64,000 nucleotides of DNA, taken from the NCBI RefSeq assembly GCF_001422735.1, contig NZ_LMLZ01000024.1:186001-250000 (forward strand). The letters are read 5' to 3'. A model generated the notes under the pieces. It was not told where the DNA came from. It worked only from the letters and a program-made list of their open reading frames with translations, and ran no database searches. Of this stretch, positions 32,536-41,457 are shown one piece after another (position 1 is the stretch's first letter; each line of letters starts with the position of its first letter). This DNA is from Acidovorax sp. Leaf78 (lineage in GTDB: Bacteria; Pseudomonadota; Gammaproteobacteria; Burkholderiales; Burkholderiaceae_C). The translations under genes were made by a program, and so were the position numbers.

Positions 32536-34023
32536 ATGCTGATGAAAACCACCACCCAGTCGCTCACCGAACAGCTGTCGGCGCGCTTTGGCGAGCGCAT
32601 CCGCAACCGGCTGCTGGCACCGGGTGCGCGGCTGCCGTCGGTGCGGCAGTGCGCGCAGCAGCACGGCGTGAGCCCGTCGACCGTGGTGGCGGCGTACGAC
32701 CAGTTGCTGGCGCAGGGCCTGGTGGAGGCGCGCAAGAACCGCGGCTTCTTCGTGCGCGAGGCCACCACCGGCCAGGTCGAACGAGCGCCCGAGGACGAAG
32801 CCACCTCCGCCGAGGCCGAGCGCGGCATGGGTAACTGGAGCACCGCGCACTGGTTTGCAGCCCGGGGTGCCGGGCGCGGCGCGGCGCGCGGCGCACCACT
32901 CGTCAACGCCACGGCGCTGATCCGCGGCATGTTCCACAAGATCAGCGACAAGCCGCAGCCCGGCATGGGCGTGTTCCCGCCCGACTGGCTCGAGTCCACC
33001 TTCATGCCCGCCGCGGTGCGCAAGGTGACCAGCACCCGCGCGCTGAACGAGTTTTCGCTGCAGTACGGCGAGCCGCTGGGCGACACGGGGCTGCGCAGGG
33101 TGCTGTCCAAAAAACTCGCCACGCTGAACGTGCATGCCACGCCCGAGAACATCATCACCACCGTGGGCGCCACGCATGCGCTCGACATCGTGAGTCGCAC
33201 GCTGCTGCGCCCGGGCGACCCGGTGATGGTGGAGGAGCCCGGCTGGGCCGTGGAGTTTGCGCGGCTGGCGGCCCTGGGCATGCACATCCTGCCCGTGCCG
33301 CGCCGCGCCGATGGCCCCGACCTGGAGGTCATGGCCCGGTACTGCGAGGTGCACCAGCCCAAGCTGTATGTGAGCGTGAGCGTGTTCCACAACCCCACGG
33401 GCTACTGCCTGTCGCCGGGCAGCGCGCACCGCATCCTGCAGCTGGCCAACCAGCACAACTTCCACATCGTCGAGGACGACACCTACAGCCACATCGCGCC
33501 CGAGCACGCCACGCGCCTCACCGCGCTGGACGGGCTGCAGCGCACCATCTACGTGAGCGGCTTCGCCAAGATCCTCGCGCCCAACTGGCGCATCGGCTTC
33601 CTGGCCGCGCCATCTTCACTCATCGAGCAGCTGCTGGACACCAAGCTGCTGGCCACGCTGACCACGCCCGCGCTGCTGGAAAAAGCGCTGGCGCTGTGCA
33701 TCGAACAGGGCCAGCTGCGCCGCCACGCCGAGCGCATCCGCACCCGCCTGGACGCCGCCCGCGCACGCAGCGTGAAGCTGGCGCTGGGCGCAGGCTGCAC
33801 CTTCGCCGCCGAGCCCGTGGGGCTGTTCGGCTGGGTGGAGACTGGGGTGGACACCGACGCGCTCGCGCAGCGCATGCTGGACGAGGGCTACCTGCTGGCG
33901 CCCGGCGCGCTGTTCCATGCCGAGCGCAAGCCGAGCACACTTATGCGCATCAACTTCGCGACCACGCAGGAGGCGGCGTTCTGGAAGACGTTTGCGCGCG
34001 TGCGCGATGAGCAGGGGCGCTGA
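32536..34023 (+). CDS. MocR-family (GntR-HTH/aminotransferase fusion) regulator
   Basis: A 495-residue fusion. Residues about 5-75 form a GntR winged helix ('RIRNRLLAPGARLPSVRQCA', 'QQHGVSPSTVVAAYDQLLAQGLVEARKNRG'). Residues 120-490 form a fold-type I aminotransferase domain with 'TTVGATHALDIVSRTLL', 'VFHNPTGYCLSPG' and the PLP lysine in 'YVSGFAKILAPNWRIGF'. MocR proteins use PLP or an amino-acid-PLP adduct as effector rather than catalysing transamination. ATG 32536 begins the HTH; longer starts run into the operator region. Divergent from, and likely controlling, the 11-gene operon. Confidence 0.9.
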   Translation: MLMKTTTQSLTEQLSARFGERIRNRLLAPGARLPSVRQCAQQHGVSPSTVVAAYDQLLAQGLVEARKNRGFFVREATTGQVERAPEDEATSAEAERGMGNWSTAHWFAARGAGRGAARGAPLVNATALIRGMFHKISDKPQPGMGVFPPDWLESTFMPAAVRKVTSTRALNEFSLQYGEPLGDTGLRRVLSKKLATLNVHATPENIITTVGATHALDIVSRTLLRPGDPVMVEEPGWAVEFARLAALGMHILPVPRRADGPDLEVMARYCEVHQPKLYVSVSVFHNPTGYCLSPGSAHRILQLANQHNFHIVEDDTYSHIAPEHATRLTALDGLQRTIYVSGFAKILAPNWRIGFLAAPSSLIEQLLDTKLLATLTTPALLEKALALCIEQGQLRRHAERIRTRLDAARARSVKLALGAGCTFAAEPVGLFGWVETGVDTDALAQRMLDEGYLLAPGALFHAERKPSTLMRINFATTQEAAFWKTFARVRDEQGR

Positions 34024-34121
34024 GCCGGTAGAGAGGGCTGGCGCGAGGCCCCACCGCACCACCAACGAGTACGAAGCCGGAACCCGAAACCCGGAACCCG
34101 GCCATCGTGTGCATGGGCGCT

Positions 34122-34211
34122 GCCACGGCCAGTGCCAGCGTGAATACGGCTTTGCCGGGCACCGGTGGCGTCCCCCTCGGGGGATGGCGCGAAGCGGCGC
34201 AGAGGGGAAAC
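34122..34211 (-). repeat. 3'-end repeat, copy D
   Basis: Abuts the TAA of the HDOD gene. Minus-strand order is retained (CCCCTCTGCGCCGCTTCGCG, then CCCGAGGGGGACGCCACCGG and a GGCACTGGCCGTGGCA tail) with more substitutions than copies B or G. Confidence 0.6.
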
Positions 34212-35438
34212 TTATTTCCTCTCGACTTCGAGGTCTGCCAGCACCCGCAGCAGCGCGCGGTTGACTTCCTCGAGGTCCATCTCGTGCGTCTCGCACAGCT
34301 GGCGGATGGCGCTGGCGTCGTCGGTCTCCAGCGCGCAGGCCATCTGCAGGCCGGCGGCGTACGGGCCGGTGTGCAGCACGGTGGCGTCGTAGATGCGTTC
34401 GGACAGCGGCAGGCGGCGCAGGATGGTGCCCAGGGGCTCGCCCATCAGGTCGTCGATCTGCGACAGCAGGCCGCACAGATAGATCTCGCGGCGCAGGTCG
34501 TTCTCGATGCCTGCGTCCAGCAGGTGGGCGGTGAGTTCGGCGCGCATCACCATGGATTCGCGCACGGGCTGCATGTTGGGGTCGGTGCTGGCGTGCGGCA
34601 GTTGGTCGGACAGCCAGCGCTTGATGGAGCCGTAGCCCATCATCACCAGGCCCCGGCGCAGCGAGTCGATGCCCGTGCGCAGGCCCAGCGCCGCCGAGTT
34701 GGTGTAGACCATGAAGCGGTAGGCCAACAGCGGGTCTTCGCCCATGATGGCTTCAAACGTCTCGAGCGACTGCTCCGCGTCAATGGCCTTCATGAGCTTG
34801 AAGATCACCGCGTGCGACGGCTGCTGGGGGTGGTGGCGCAGGCTGTAGAGCACGTCTTCGGCGGGCCAGCCGGCCAGCGCCATCGCGTTGTGCTCGTCCA
34901 GGCAGCGCTCCATCAGGGCGCGGCTGGCGATGCCTTCGTACATCTGCCCGGCCAGGATCGGCGGGCCCGAGCGCGCGCCCGCGGCGCCGGGGCGGCCGGG
35001 GGCCGGGGGCTTCAGGGCTGCCACCGCGTCTTCGGGCCGCAGGCTCAGCAGGCTGTTGTCAAAGCACTGGGCCACGTCGGGCTCGGGCAGCTTGCCCAGC
35101 TCGCCGCGCCACACCAGCCGCAGGCCGCGCTGGTGGGCTGCCTTCACGCGGGTGTAGATGGCCGAGTCGGCCAGCCACTCGCCGCGCACCTCGATCCACG
35201 GTGCGCCACGGGGGGCGTGCTCCAGCATGTCGCACAGCAGCTGGCGGTTCTGGGGTGACAGGAGGATGGGCGGGGAGCTGGCGGACCAGAGCTCCTGCAG
35301 CGTGCGCAGCAAATGCGCCGCGTCGACCACCACCGACGCATCGTTGTGGGCATAGAGCTGGATGCCCGCGAGCTTGCGGGCCCGGCTCCACAGGGGGCGG
35401 TAGCCCAGAATCAGGCTGCCAAGGACAGATTGGACCAT
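34212..35438 (-). CDS. HDOD-domain protein with degenerate EAL-like N-terminus
   Basis: A 408-residue protein. The first 190 residues resemble the N-terminus of YuxH-type proteins, a degenerate EAL-like domain lacking the EVL catalytic signature ('IQLYAHNDASVVVDAAHLLRTL' is in its place). The C-terminal 200 residues hold the HDOD domain: 'DPLLAYRFMVYTNSAALGL', 'DSLRRGLVMMGYGSIKRWLS', 'REIYLCGLLSQIDDLMG'. HDOD proteins act in signalling linked to motility and c-di-GMP. It lies next to flgL on the same strand, 91 bp downstream of it, which fits a motility role (inference). Confidence 0.8.
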   Translation of the reverse strand: MVQSVLGSLILGYRPLWSRARKLAGIQLYAHNDASVVVDAAHLLRTLQELWSASSPPILLSPQNRQLLCDMLEHAPRGAPWIEVRGEWLADSAIYTRVKAAHQRGLRLVWRGELGKLPEPDVAQCFDNSLLSLRPEDAVAALKPPAPGRPGAAGARSGPPILAGQMYEGIASRALMERCLDEHNAMALAGWPAEDVLYSLRHHPQQPSHAVIFKLMKAIDAEQSLETFEAIMGEDPLLAYRFMVYTNSAALGLRTGIDSLRRGLVMMGYGSIKRWLSDQLPHASTDPNMQPVRESMVMRAELTAHLLDAGIENDLRREIYLCGLLSQIDDLMGEPLGTILRRLPLSERIYDATVLHTGPYAAGLQMACALETDDASAIRQLCETHEMDLEEVNRALLRVLADLEVERK

Positions 35439-35529
35439 GTGCTCTCAGGCGTTGTCTCATGGGGTCTGTTCCCCAGCATTCCCCGGCATCCCCGGCTTGG
35501 GGATGCGTGGAGCCGTGGGCAGACCCGCG

Positions 35530-36783
35530 TTAGCTGATGAAATTGAACAAGGACAGCTTTTGAACCTGCGCGTAGGACTTGAGTGCAGCCTCATAGCCGA
35601 CCTGCTGGTTCTGGAAGTCCGATATCCCCTGGATCATATCGAGATCCTCCGCCCGTGACCGGTCGCCTTCGAGCTGCACGGACCGCTTGTCCTGGTCGCC
35701 CGTGATGCGGTCCGCGCGGTTGAGCAGCTCGCCGGCATAGCCGCGCATGTTGTGCATGCGTTCGAGGCCGATGTCCATGTTGCCCAGTGCCTGCCCCACG
35801 GCCTGCGCTGCCGCATTGCTGTCCGGGGCGTTGCGGATGTCGCGGATGGCGGCGTCCATGGCGCTGAACATGCTGGGGCTGGGTGCCAGCGTGATGGTGT
35901 CGCCGTTGGCCGGGGTGCCCTTGATGTCGAAGGTCAGCCCCGGGATGCTGGCGACCGTGACGTTCATGGGCTTGTCGGACGGGAAGTCCGGCACCGTCAC
36001 CGGGGCCGACACGGCGCCCGTGGTGGTGTTGGTGATGGTGTAGGTGGCCGTCGTGGTGCCCGCCGTGGCGCCGGGGCCGACGGCGCTGAAGGCGATCGAG
36101 TAGTTGTTGCCGGTCACCAGGCTCGGGTTCACCGGGGTGATGGCCGTGGTGTTCAGAAAGCGGCTGCTCGGAATGGCGCTCACGCCGGCGGTGTACACGC
36201 CGTCGCGCTGCGGGTCGAACATGAAGGCGGCCTCGCCGTCCAGCGTGCCGGGAATGGTCACGCCAGAGCTCGCCGCCTGGCCGGGCAGGCCGTTGAAGCC
36301 GTAGTCGGGCGAGCTGCTCAGCGGGCCGAGGAAGGGCGCCAGGGCACTGCCCAGCGCGCCCAGCAGCGGGATGCCGTTGGTGTCCTTGCGGTTGGCCACC
36401 TCCACCATTTGCTCGCGCAGGCCCTGCAGCTGGTTGGCAATGGTGGCGCGGTCGTTGGGCGTCAGGGCGGCGCTGCCGGCGTTCACCACCAGCTCGCGGA
36501 AGTTCTGCACCAGGTCGACCGCGTCGCCCAGTGCGGATTCGGCCTGGGCGATGGCGTTGCGCTGTGTTTCCAGCGCGCGCTGCTCGGTCTGGATGCGCGA
36601 CAGGCGGTTGATGGCGCGCTCGGCCTGCGCGGCCGACACGGGGTCGTCGCTGGCGCGCACCACGCGTTTGCCGGAGGTGAGGTTCTCCTGCAGGTTGGAC
36701 AGGTTGGTCTGCCGCGTGCCCAGGTTGCGCAGGGCGTTGTCGTACATGTTGGCGGTGCCAATGCGGTAGATGCTGCTGCTCAT
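35530..36783 (-). CDS. flgL: Flagellar hook-associated protein FlgL (HAP3)
   Basis: A 417-residue protein. N-terminal coiled-coil-like D0/D1 region 'NLGTRQTNLSNLQENLTSGKRV' and 'ASDDPVSAAQAERAINRLSRI' are shared by flagellin and FlgL. The C-terminal 'DFQNQQVGYEAALKSYAQVQKLSLFNFIS' matches the FlgL terminus. The central segment is a Gly/Thr/Val-rich variable domain. FlgL forms the second hook-filament junction ring. Last gene of the flgB-flgL series, 31 bp after flgK. Confidence 0.93.
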   Translation of the reverse strand: MSSSIYRIGTANMYDNALRNLGTRQTNLSNLQENLTSGKRVVRASDDPVSAAQAERAINRLSRIQTEQRALETQRNAIAQAESALGDAVDLVQNFRELVVNAGSAALTPNDRATIANQLQGLREQMVEVANRKDTNGIPLLGALGSALAPFLGPLSSSPDYGFNGLPGQAASSGVTIPGTLDGEAAFMFDPQRDGVYTAGVSAIPSSRFLNTTAITPVNPSLVTGNNYSIAFSAVGPGATAGTTTATYTITNTTTGAVSAPVTVPDFPSDKPMNVTVASIPGLTFDIKGTPANGDTITLAPSPSMFSAMDAAIRDIRNAPDSNAAAQAVGQALGNMDIGLERMHNMRGYAGELLNRADRITGDQDKRSVQLEGDRSRAEDLDMIQGISDFQNQQVGYEAALKSYAQVQKLSLFNFIS

Positions 36784-36814
36784 GGGAGGCTCCTAGCTCT
36801 GTACGGTGCGGTCA

Positions 36815-38791
36815 TCAGCGGCCCATGCCCTGGATCAGCGAGTCGAAGATGTTCTGCGCGATCTGGATCATTTTGGACGATGCCTGGTAGGCCTGCTGGT
36901 ATTGGATCAGGCGGGCGGCCTCTTCGTCCAGGTTCACGCCCGAGATCGCGGTGCGGTCGCGCTCCAGGTTGGAGGCGATGGTGGTGGACAGCTCGGCCGC
37001 GAACAGCGAGCTTTGCGTGCGGGTGCCCACCTGCGCAATGGCGCCGGCGTAGCCGTCCGAAAGAGTGGATTCGTCGAACATCTTCACGTCGCGCAGGCCC
37101 ATCAGCGCGCTGGCGTTGCCCGAGTTGCGGGTGAAGGTGTCGCCGTACTGCGGGTCCGACGCATTGCCGATGACGACCGTGTCGCCGGTGTTGGGCGTGC
37201 CCTGCAGCTTGATCTCCCAACCGTTGATGGTGATGGGTGCACCCGGCGTGTAGGGCTGCGCGGCCGCCACGGTGGTGGGCGGCGCGGTGCCGCGGTCGAG
37301 CACGTCGTAGGTGGTCGGCGGGCCGGCAGTAAAGCGCAGCTGGATGCCGCCCAGGATGGGGGGCACGGCAGCCGCGTTGGCGTTGGGCGGCAGCACCAGG
37401 CCGGGCGGGTTGGGCAGGCCGGTGGCCTTGAGGCCTGCCAGCTGCATGGTGCCGCCGTTGGACGTGCCCATGGCCGCGTTGACCGGGTTGGCCACGGCCA
37501 GGTCGCGCGGCGAATACACCAGCGCCTGGATGTTGCTGGCGGCCGTGCTGAACGGCTTGAACAGCATGCGCTCGCCCGGGTTGCCCGGCGTGGTCAGGTT
37601 GAAGTTGAGCCCGTCGATCTGCAGCGTGGCCAGGTTGGCGGCGCTCGTGAACGCAGTGGCCTTGCCATCCGACAGGCGCACTACCTGCCCGGCGGTGCCG
37701 GTGGTGAAGCGGATCTCGTAGTCCGATGCAGCGAACTGCGTGGGGCCGGTGAACGCCACCGATCCCACGCCCGCACCGTTGGTGTGGCCGGGCATGCTGG
37801 TGGGCAGCGAGAACAGGTCCTTGCCCAGCGCGCCGTCGAGCGTGAGGCCCAGGTTGTGCTGGTCGTTCATCGTCGTGCCGATGGCCATAGCCATGCGGCC
37901 CAGCAGGTTGCGGCCTTCCGCCAGATCGGTGTTGTTGAAGCGCAGCAGGCCCGACATCGATCCACCGCCCAGCACGTTCTCGTCCATCTCGATGGAGGGC
38001 GAGCCGGGGCGGTTGAAGAACAGCTTGATCTGCCCGCTGCCCGGGAAGGCGGTGGCGTCGTCCACCGAGAGGCTGGTGGCGGTGGTGCCCAGCACCAGCG
38101 GCTGGCTGCCCGCCACGAACAGGCCCACGGTGCCGTCGTCGGCGTAGATCTGCGTGGTCTGGATGTACTGGTTGATGTCGCGGATGACCTGGTCGCGCTG
38201 GTCGAGCAGGTCGTTGGGCGTCTGGCCGTTGCCCTTGGCGCGGGCGATCTGCTCGTTGATGCTGGCCATCTGCTTGGCCAGGCTGTTCACGGCGGTGACG
38301 CTGCTGTTGAGCTGCTCGGTGACGGTGTACTGGATTTCGGTCAGGCGGTCCGCGGCCGAGCGCATGCGCGCAGCCGTTTCGTCCATGCGGGTGAGCACCA
38401 CGGTGCGGGCGGTGATGTCGGTGGGCGCGCTCACCACGTCGGAGAACGCGTTCATCATGTCGTTGATGGCTGCGCCCAGGCCGGCGGTGCCGCCGCTGAA
38501 GACTTCCTGCAGCTGGCGCAGGCGCTCGGCCCGCACGATGTCGGACGCCTGCACCGAGCCGGCCGTAGCCGACTGGCGCGTGAGCAGCTCGCTCTGGTTG
38601 CGCAGGATGGTCTGCACGTCCACACCCTGGCCGATGTAGCCGCCGCCGGTGAACTGGCCCTGCACGGTCTGCAGCGCCACGGTCTGGCGCGAGTAGCCGG
38701 GCGTGTTGACGTTGGCGATGTTGTGGCCCGCCGTTTGCAGGGCCACCTGGTTGGCCAGCAGCGCGCGGGCGCCGACGTTGAGCAGGCTCAT
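36815..38791 (-). CDS. flgK: Flagellar hook-associated protein FlgK (HAP1)
   Basis: A 658-residue protein. 'SLLNVGARALLANQVALQTAGHNIANVNTPGYSRQ' is the FlgK N-terminus (flagellar basal body rod motif). 'VNLDEEAARLIQYQQAYQASSKMIQIAQNIFDSLI' is the C-terminal signature. The middle has Pro/Thr-rich variable sequence. It forms the hook-filament junction adjoining the hook; ATG 38791. It lies 16 bp after flgJ on the same strand. Confidence 0.95.
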   Translation of the reverse strand: MSLLNVGARALLANQVALQTAGHNIANVNTPGYSRQTVALQTVQGQFTGGGYIGQGVDVQTILRNQSELLTRQSATAGSVQASDIVRAERLRQLQEVFSGGTAGLGAAINDMMNAFSDVVSAPTDITARTVVLTRMDETAARMRSAADRLTEIQYTVTEQLNSSVTAVNSLAKQMASINEQIARAKGNGQTPNDLLDQRDQVIRDINQYIQTTQIYADDGTVGLFVAGSQPLVLGTTATSLSVDDATAFPGSGQIKLFFNRPGSPSIEMDENVLGGGSMSGLLRFNNTDLAEGRNLLGRMAMAIGTTMNDQHNLGLTLDGALGKDLFSLPTSMPGHTNGAGVGSVAFTGPTQFAASDYEIRFTTGTAGQVVRLSDGKATAFTSAANLATLQIDGLNFNLTTPGNPGERMLFKPFSTAASNIQALVYSPRDLAVANPVNAAMGTSNGGTMQLAGLKATGLPNPPGLVLPPNANAAAVPPILGGIQLRFTAGPPTTYDVLDRGTAPPTTVAAAQPYTPGAPITINGWEIKLQGTPNTGDTVVIGNASDPQYGDTFTRNSGNASALMGLRDVKMFDESTLSDGYAGAIAQVGTRTQSSLFAAELSTTIASNLERDRTAISGVNLDEEAARLIQYQQAYQASSKMIQIAQNIFDSLIQGMGR

Positions 38792-38807
38792 GGCTTACCT
38801 CGCGTTG

Positions 38808-39728
38808 TCATGCTTGGGCACGTTGAGTGCGCAGCGCGCTGTTGATGGCACCGCTGAGCTTCTTGGCGTAGTCGGGGTCGGTCGCGTAGCCGGCCTTTTG
38901 CAGCTCGGCGGCGTAGGCCACGGCCGAGCCGGTCTTGGCGGTGGCCTGGGCTTTTTCGTAGCGGGGGTTGTCGTTGATCAGCCGTGCGTAGTCGCGGAAG
39001 GAGTCTTCGTACGAGTCGTAGGCGCGGAACTTGGCCGTCACCTTTTGCGGCTTGCCGTTGATGAATTCGGTGGTCGTGATCTCGGCGACCTTGCCCGTCC
39101 AGCCCTTGCCGGCCTTGATGCCGAACAGGTTGAACGAGTTGGAGCCGTCCTTGTGGCGGATCTCGCTCTTGCCCCAGCCGGTTTCATGGCCGGCCTGGCC
39201 GAGCATGAAGCTGGCCGGAATGCCGCTGTCCTGCGCCACGCGCTCGGCGGTGCCGGACAGATGCTGCACAAAGCCTTCGCGGCCCTTGGGCGCCTGGATG
39301 GTGGACTCGGCCGGCGCGCTGCCCGAAGCCGCGGCAGCGCCGGGCAGCGAGCGCTGCAGGCTCAGCGTGGACGGTACGGAGAAGTTGGTGTCGGCCCCGC
39401 CCATCTGGCGCGACAGCTGGCGCGCAATGGCCTCGGACAGCCCGCCCTGCATGCCGGCCATGTTCACCGACAGCTGCTGGTCCAGCATGTCCTGGCCCAG
39501 GTCGGCCTGGCCGCCCTCCATCAGGCCGGACTTCATCGTCGCGTCGCGCATGCTCTTGATCAGCTCGCGCATGAACAGCGACTCGAACTGCTTGGCCACC
39601 TCGCGCGTGGTCTGCGCGTTGTTGGCCGTGCCCGCGTCGTACTTGAGCGAGTTCAGCGAGCGGATGTCCACCGCCAGCGCGTTCGACTTGCTGGTGGTGC
39701 TACCGGACGAAGGGAGGGTGAGGGCCAT
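38808..39728 (-). CDS. flgJ: Flagellar rod-cap muramidase FlgJ
   Basis: A 306-residue two-domain protein. The N-terminal rod-binding domain is marked by 'TREVAKQFESLFMRELIKSMRDATMKSG' and 'DLGQDMLDQQLSVNMAG'. The C-terminal glucosaminidase domain has 'PASFMLGQAGHETGWGKSEI' with the likely catalytic Glu, then 'NSFNLFGIKAGKGW' and 'FRAYDSYEDSFRDYARLI'. It caps the growing rod and opens the peptidoglycan. ATG 39728 was chosen; an upstream TTG is unlikely. The dual-domain form is usual in beta- and gamma-proteobacteria. Confidence 0.93.
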   Translation of the reverse strand: MALTLPSSGSTTSKSNALAVDIRSLNSLKYDAGTANNAQTTREVAKQFESLFMRELIKSMRDATMKSGLMEGGQADLGQDMLDQQLSVNMAGMQGGLSEAIARQLSRQMGGADTNFSVPSTLSLQRSLPGAAAASGSAPAESTIQAPKGREGFVQHLSGTAERVAQDSGIPASFMLGQAGHETGWGKSEIRHKDGSNSFNLFGIKAGKGWTGKVAEITTTEFINGKPQKVTAKFRAYDSYEDSFRDYARLINDNPRYEKAQATAKTGSAVAYAAELQKAGYATDPDYAKKLSGAINSALRTQRAQA

Positions 39729-39782
39729 GGTCAAGCCTCTTGCGTTGGGCTACCCACTGGCCGTGAATCGGGCGCGGCGCAG

Positions 39783-39873
39783 GCCAGTGCACCCGTGGAA
39801 CTGGCTTTGCCAGGCCACCGGGTGCGTCCCCATCCCGAAGGAGAGGGGGAAGGCGCGAAGCGACTCAGGGGGT
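39783..39873 (-). repeat. 3'-end repeat, copy E
   Basis: Begins 8 bp after the flgI stop on the minus strand, between flgI and flgJ. Minus-strand reading: ACCCCCTGAGTCGCTTCGCG, CCTTCCCCCTCTCCTTCGGG, then the CACCCGGTGGCCTGGCAAAG half. It interrupts what is otherwise a compact operon. Confidence 0.65.
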
Positions 39874-39881
39874 GCTTCATG

Positions 39882-41024
39882 TCAAATCACTTCCAGTTCG
39901 GCGTTCAGGGCGCCCGCGGCCTTGATGGCCTGCAGGATGGCCAGCAGGTCGCCGGGCGTGGCGCCCAGCGAGTTGAGCGCCTTGACCACGTCCGCCAACT
40001 GGGGCGACGACGGCATCTGGATGATGTTGCCCGGCTCCTGGTTGATGCGGATGTCGCTTTGCTGCGCCACCACGGTCTGCCCTTGCGAGAGCGGATTGGG
40101 CTGGCTGATGACCGGGGTGGAGCTGATGGTGATCGACAGGTTGCCGTGTGCGATGGCACACGGGCCCAGCGTGACCGCCTGGTTGAGCACCACCGATCCG
40201 GTGCGGGCATTGATGACCACCTTGGCGGCCGGTGTCATGGCTTCGAGCTGCAGCTCTTCCAGGTCGGCGATGAAGCCGACGCGGGCACCCGGGTCGATGG
40301 GCGCGCGGACCTGCACGGTGCGGCCGTCGAGCGCCGTGGCCAGGCCGTTGCCCAGCTTGCCGTTGATGGCCTGCGCCACGCGGCGCGCCACCTGGAAGTC
40401 GGAGGCATTGAGCCCCAGGTTGATGGTGGCGCCTTCGTTCAGGGGGGTGGGCACGGCCCGCTCGACCTGTGCGCCCTGCGGCACGCGGCCAGCGCTCAGG
40501 TGGTTGATCTGGACCTTGCTGCCGCCGGCGGAGGCGCCTGCGCCACCGACCACCACGTTGCCCTGGGCCAGTGCGTAGATCTCGCCATCGGCACCGCGCA
40601 GGGGCGTGACGATCAGCGTGCCGCCCTTGAGCGACTTGGCATTGCCCATGGAGGACACGTTGATGTCGATCATCTGCCCGGGCTGCGCAAAGGCCGGAAG
40701 CTGCGCCGTGACGATCACGGCCGCCACGTTCTTGAGCTGCAGCTGGTTGGCCGCGCCGGGCGGCAGGCTGATGCCCATCTGCTGCAGGTAGTTCGACATC
40801 GCCTGCGTGGTGTAGGGCATCTGCGTGGTCTGGTCGCCGGTGCCGTCCAGGCCCACGATCAGGCCGTAGCCCGTCAACTGGTTGCTGCGCACGCCTTGCA
40901 CCGCAGCCACTTCCTTGATGCGCAACGCATGGGCGGGCAGCGCCACCCCAGCGGCCACCAGGGCCAGCAGCAGCCAGAGAGCGCGCGAAGTGCGTGGCAG
41001 GAAGGAGTGGGACAAGGCTTTCAT
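39882..41024 (-). CDS. flgI: Flagellar P-ring protein FlgI
   Basis: A 380-residue protein with a signal peptide (cleaved around 'ALPAHA'). Conserved mature sequence: 'VQGVRSNQLTGYGLIVGLDGTGDQ', 'NYLQQMGI', 'QPGQMIDINVSSMGNAKSLKGGTL', and 'IAHGNLSITISSTP'. It polymerises as the P-ring around the rod in the peptidoglycan layer. ATG 41024 begins the signal peptide. It is unusually separated from flgH by 433 bp that hold a repeat of each family and a terminator-like hairpin. Confidence 0.95.
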   Translation of the reverse strand: MKALSHSFLPRTSRALWLLLALVAAGVALPAHALRIKEVAAVQGVRSNQLTGYGLIVGLDGTGDQTTQMPYTTQAMSNYLQQMGISLPPGAANQLQLKNVAAVIVTAQLPAFAQPGQMIDINVSSMGNAKSLKGGTLIVTPLRGADGEIYALAQGNVVVGGAGASAGGSKVQINHLSAGRVPQGAQVERAVPTPLNEGATINLGLNASDFQVARRVAQAINGKLGNGLATALDGRTVQVRAPIDPGARVGFIADLEELQLEAMTPAAKVVINARTGSVVLNQAVTLGPCAIAHGNLSITISSTPVISQPNPLSQGQTVVAQQSDIRINQEPGNIIQMPSSPQLADVVKALNSLGATPGDLLAILQAIKAAGALNAELEVI

Positions 41025-41056
41025 GGCATCGATTGTGGTCGGCCCCGCCAAGAACT

Positions 41057-41087
41057 AAAACCCAAAAAGAAGCCGGTTCACCGGCTT
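41057..41087 (-). terminator. Terminator-like hairpin upstream of flgI
   Basis: Perfect 8-bp arms AAGCCGGT (41070-41077) and ACCGGCTT (41080-41087) with a two-base loop, followed on the minus strand by CTTTTTGGGTTTT. It lies 33 bp upstream of the flgI ATG, so it would end or attenuate transcription arriving from flgH. Confidence 0.6.
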
Positions 41088-41190
41088 ATTGCGTGCGTTC
41101 CCGGGCGGGTGGGGCGCGGCCAGTGGCGCGCAGAAAACCAGGCAGACGCTGGTGCCGCGCTACGGGGAAAAATATGATTCAAAACAGCAT

Positions 41191-41238
41191 CTACCGCTTG
41201 ATAGGTAAGCGTTAGCAGCTATAAATTATGTAGCAATG
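41191..41238. repeat. AGCTAT-type repeat, copy c
   Basis: CTACCGCTTGATAGGTAAGC, GTTAGCAGCTATAAATTATG, TAGCAATG, in the flgH-flgI gap. Shares its first 14 bases with the copy at 654. Confidence 0.6.
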
Positions 41239-41328
41239 ACGGCGAGGGAGCACCACAGCCCCCAGACGTACAAAGTCTCATGCCCCCGGTATTTGGAGTC
41301 CCGGCGCATCCCGAGCCCGCCCCCGTAA

Positions 41329-41451
41329 AAACTGGCGCGCCCCAGGCGAGGGCCGCCGCGCAAGGGCCGCCCCGCCGCGCTGGCGGCGTCCCCCTCCCCG
41401 TAGCGCGCAGCGCGTAGAGAGAGGGGGAAGGCGCGCAGCGCCTCAGGGGGT
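41329..41451 (-). repeat. 3'-end repeat, copy F (long variant)
   Basis: Starts 6 bp after the flgH TAG. Minus-strand CACCCCCTGAGGCGCTGCGC, GCCTTCCCCCTCTCTCTACG, an extra CGCTGCGCGCTACGGGGAGG segment, then a diverged second half. Same long form as the copy after the MBL-fold gene. Confidence 0.6.
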
Positions 41452-41457
41452 GAAACT

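Noticed and set aside
34212-34800. HDOD gene as an active c-di-GMP phosphodiesterase
   Set aside because: The EAL-like N-terminal part lacks the catalytic Glu-Val-Leu and metal-ligand motifs.
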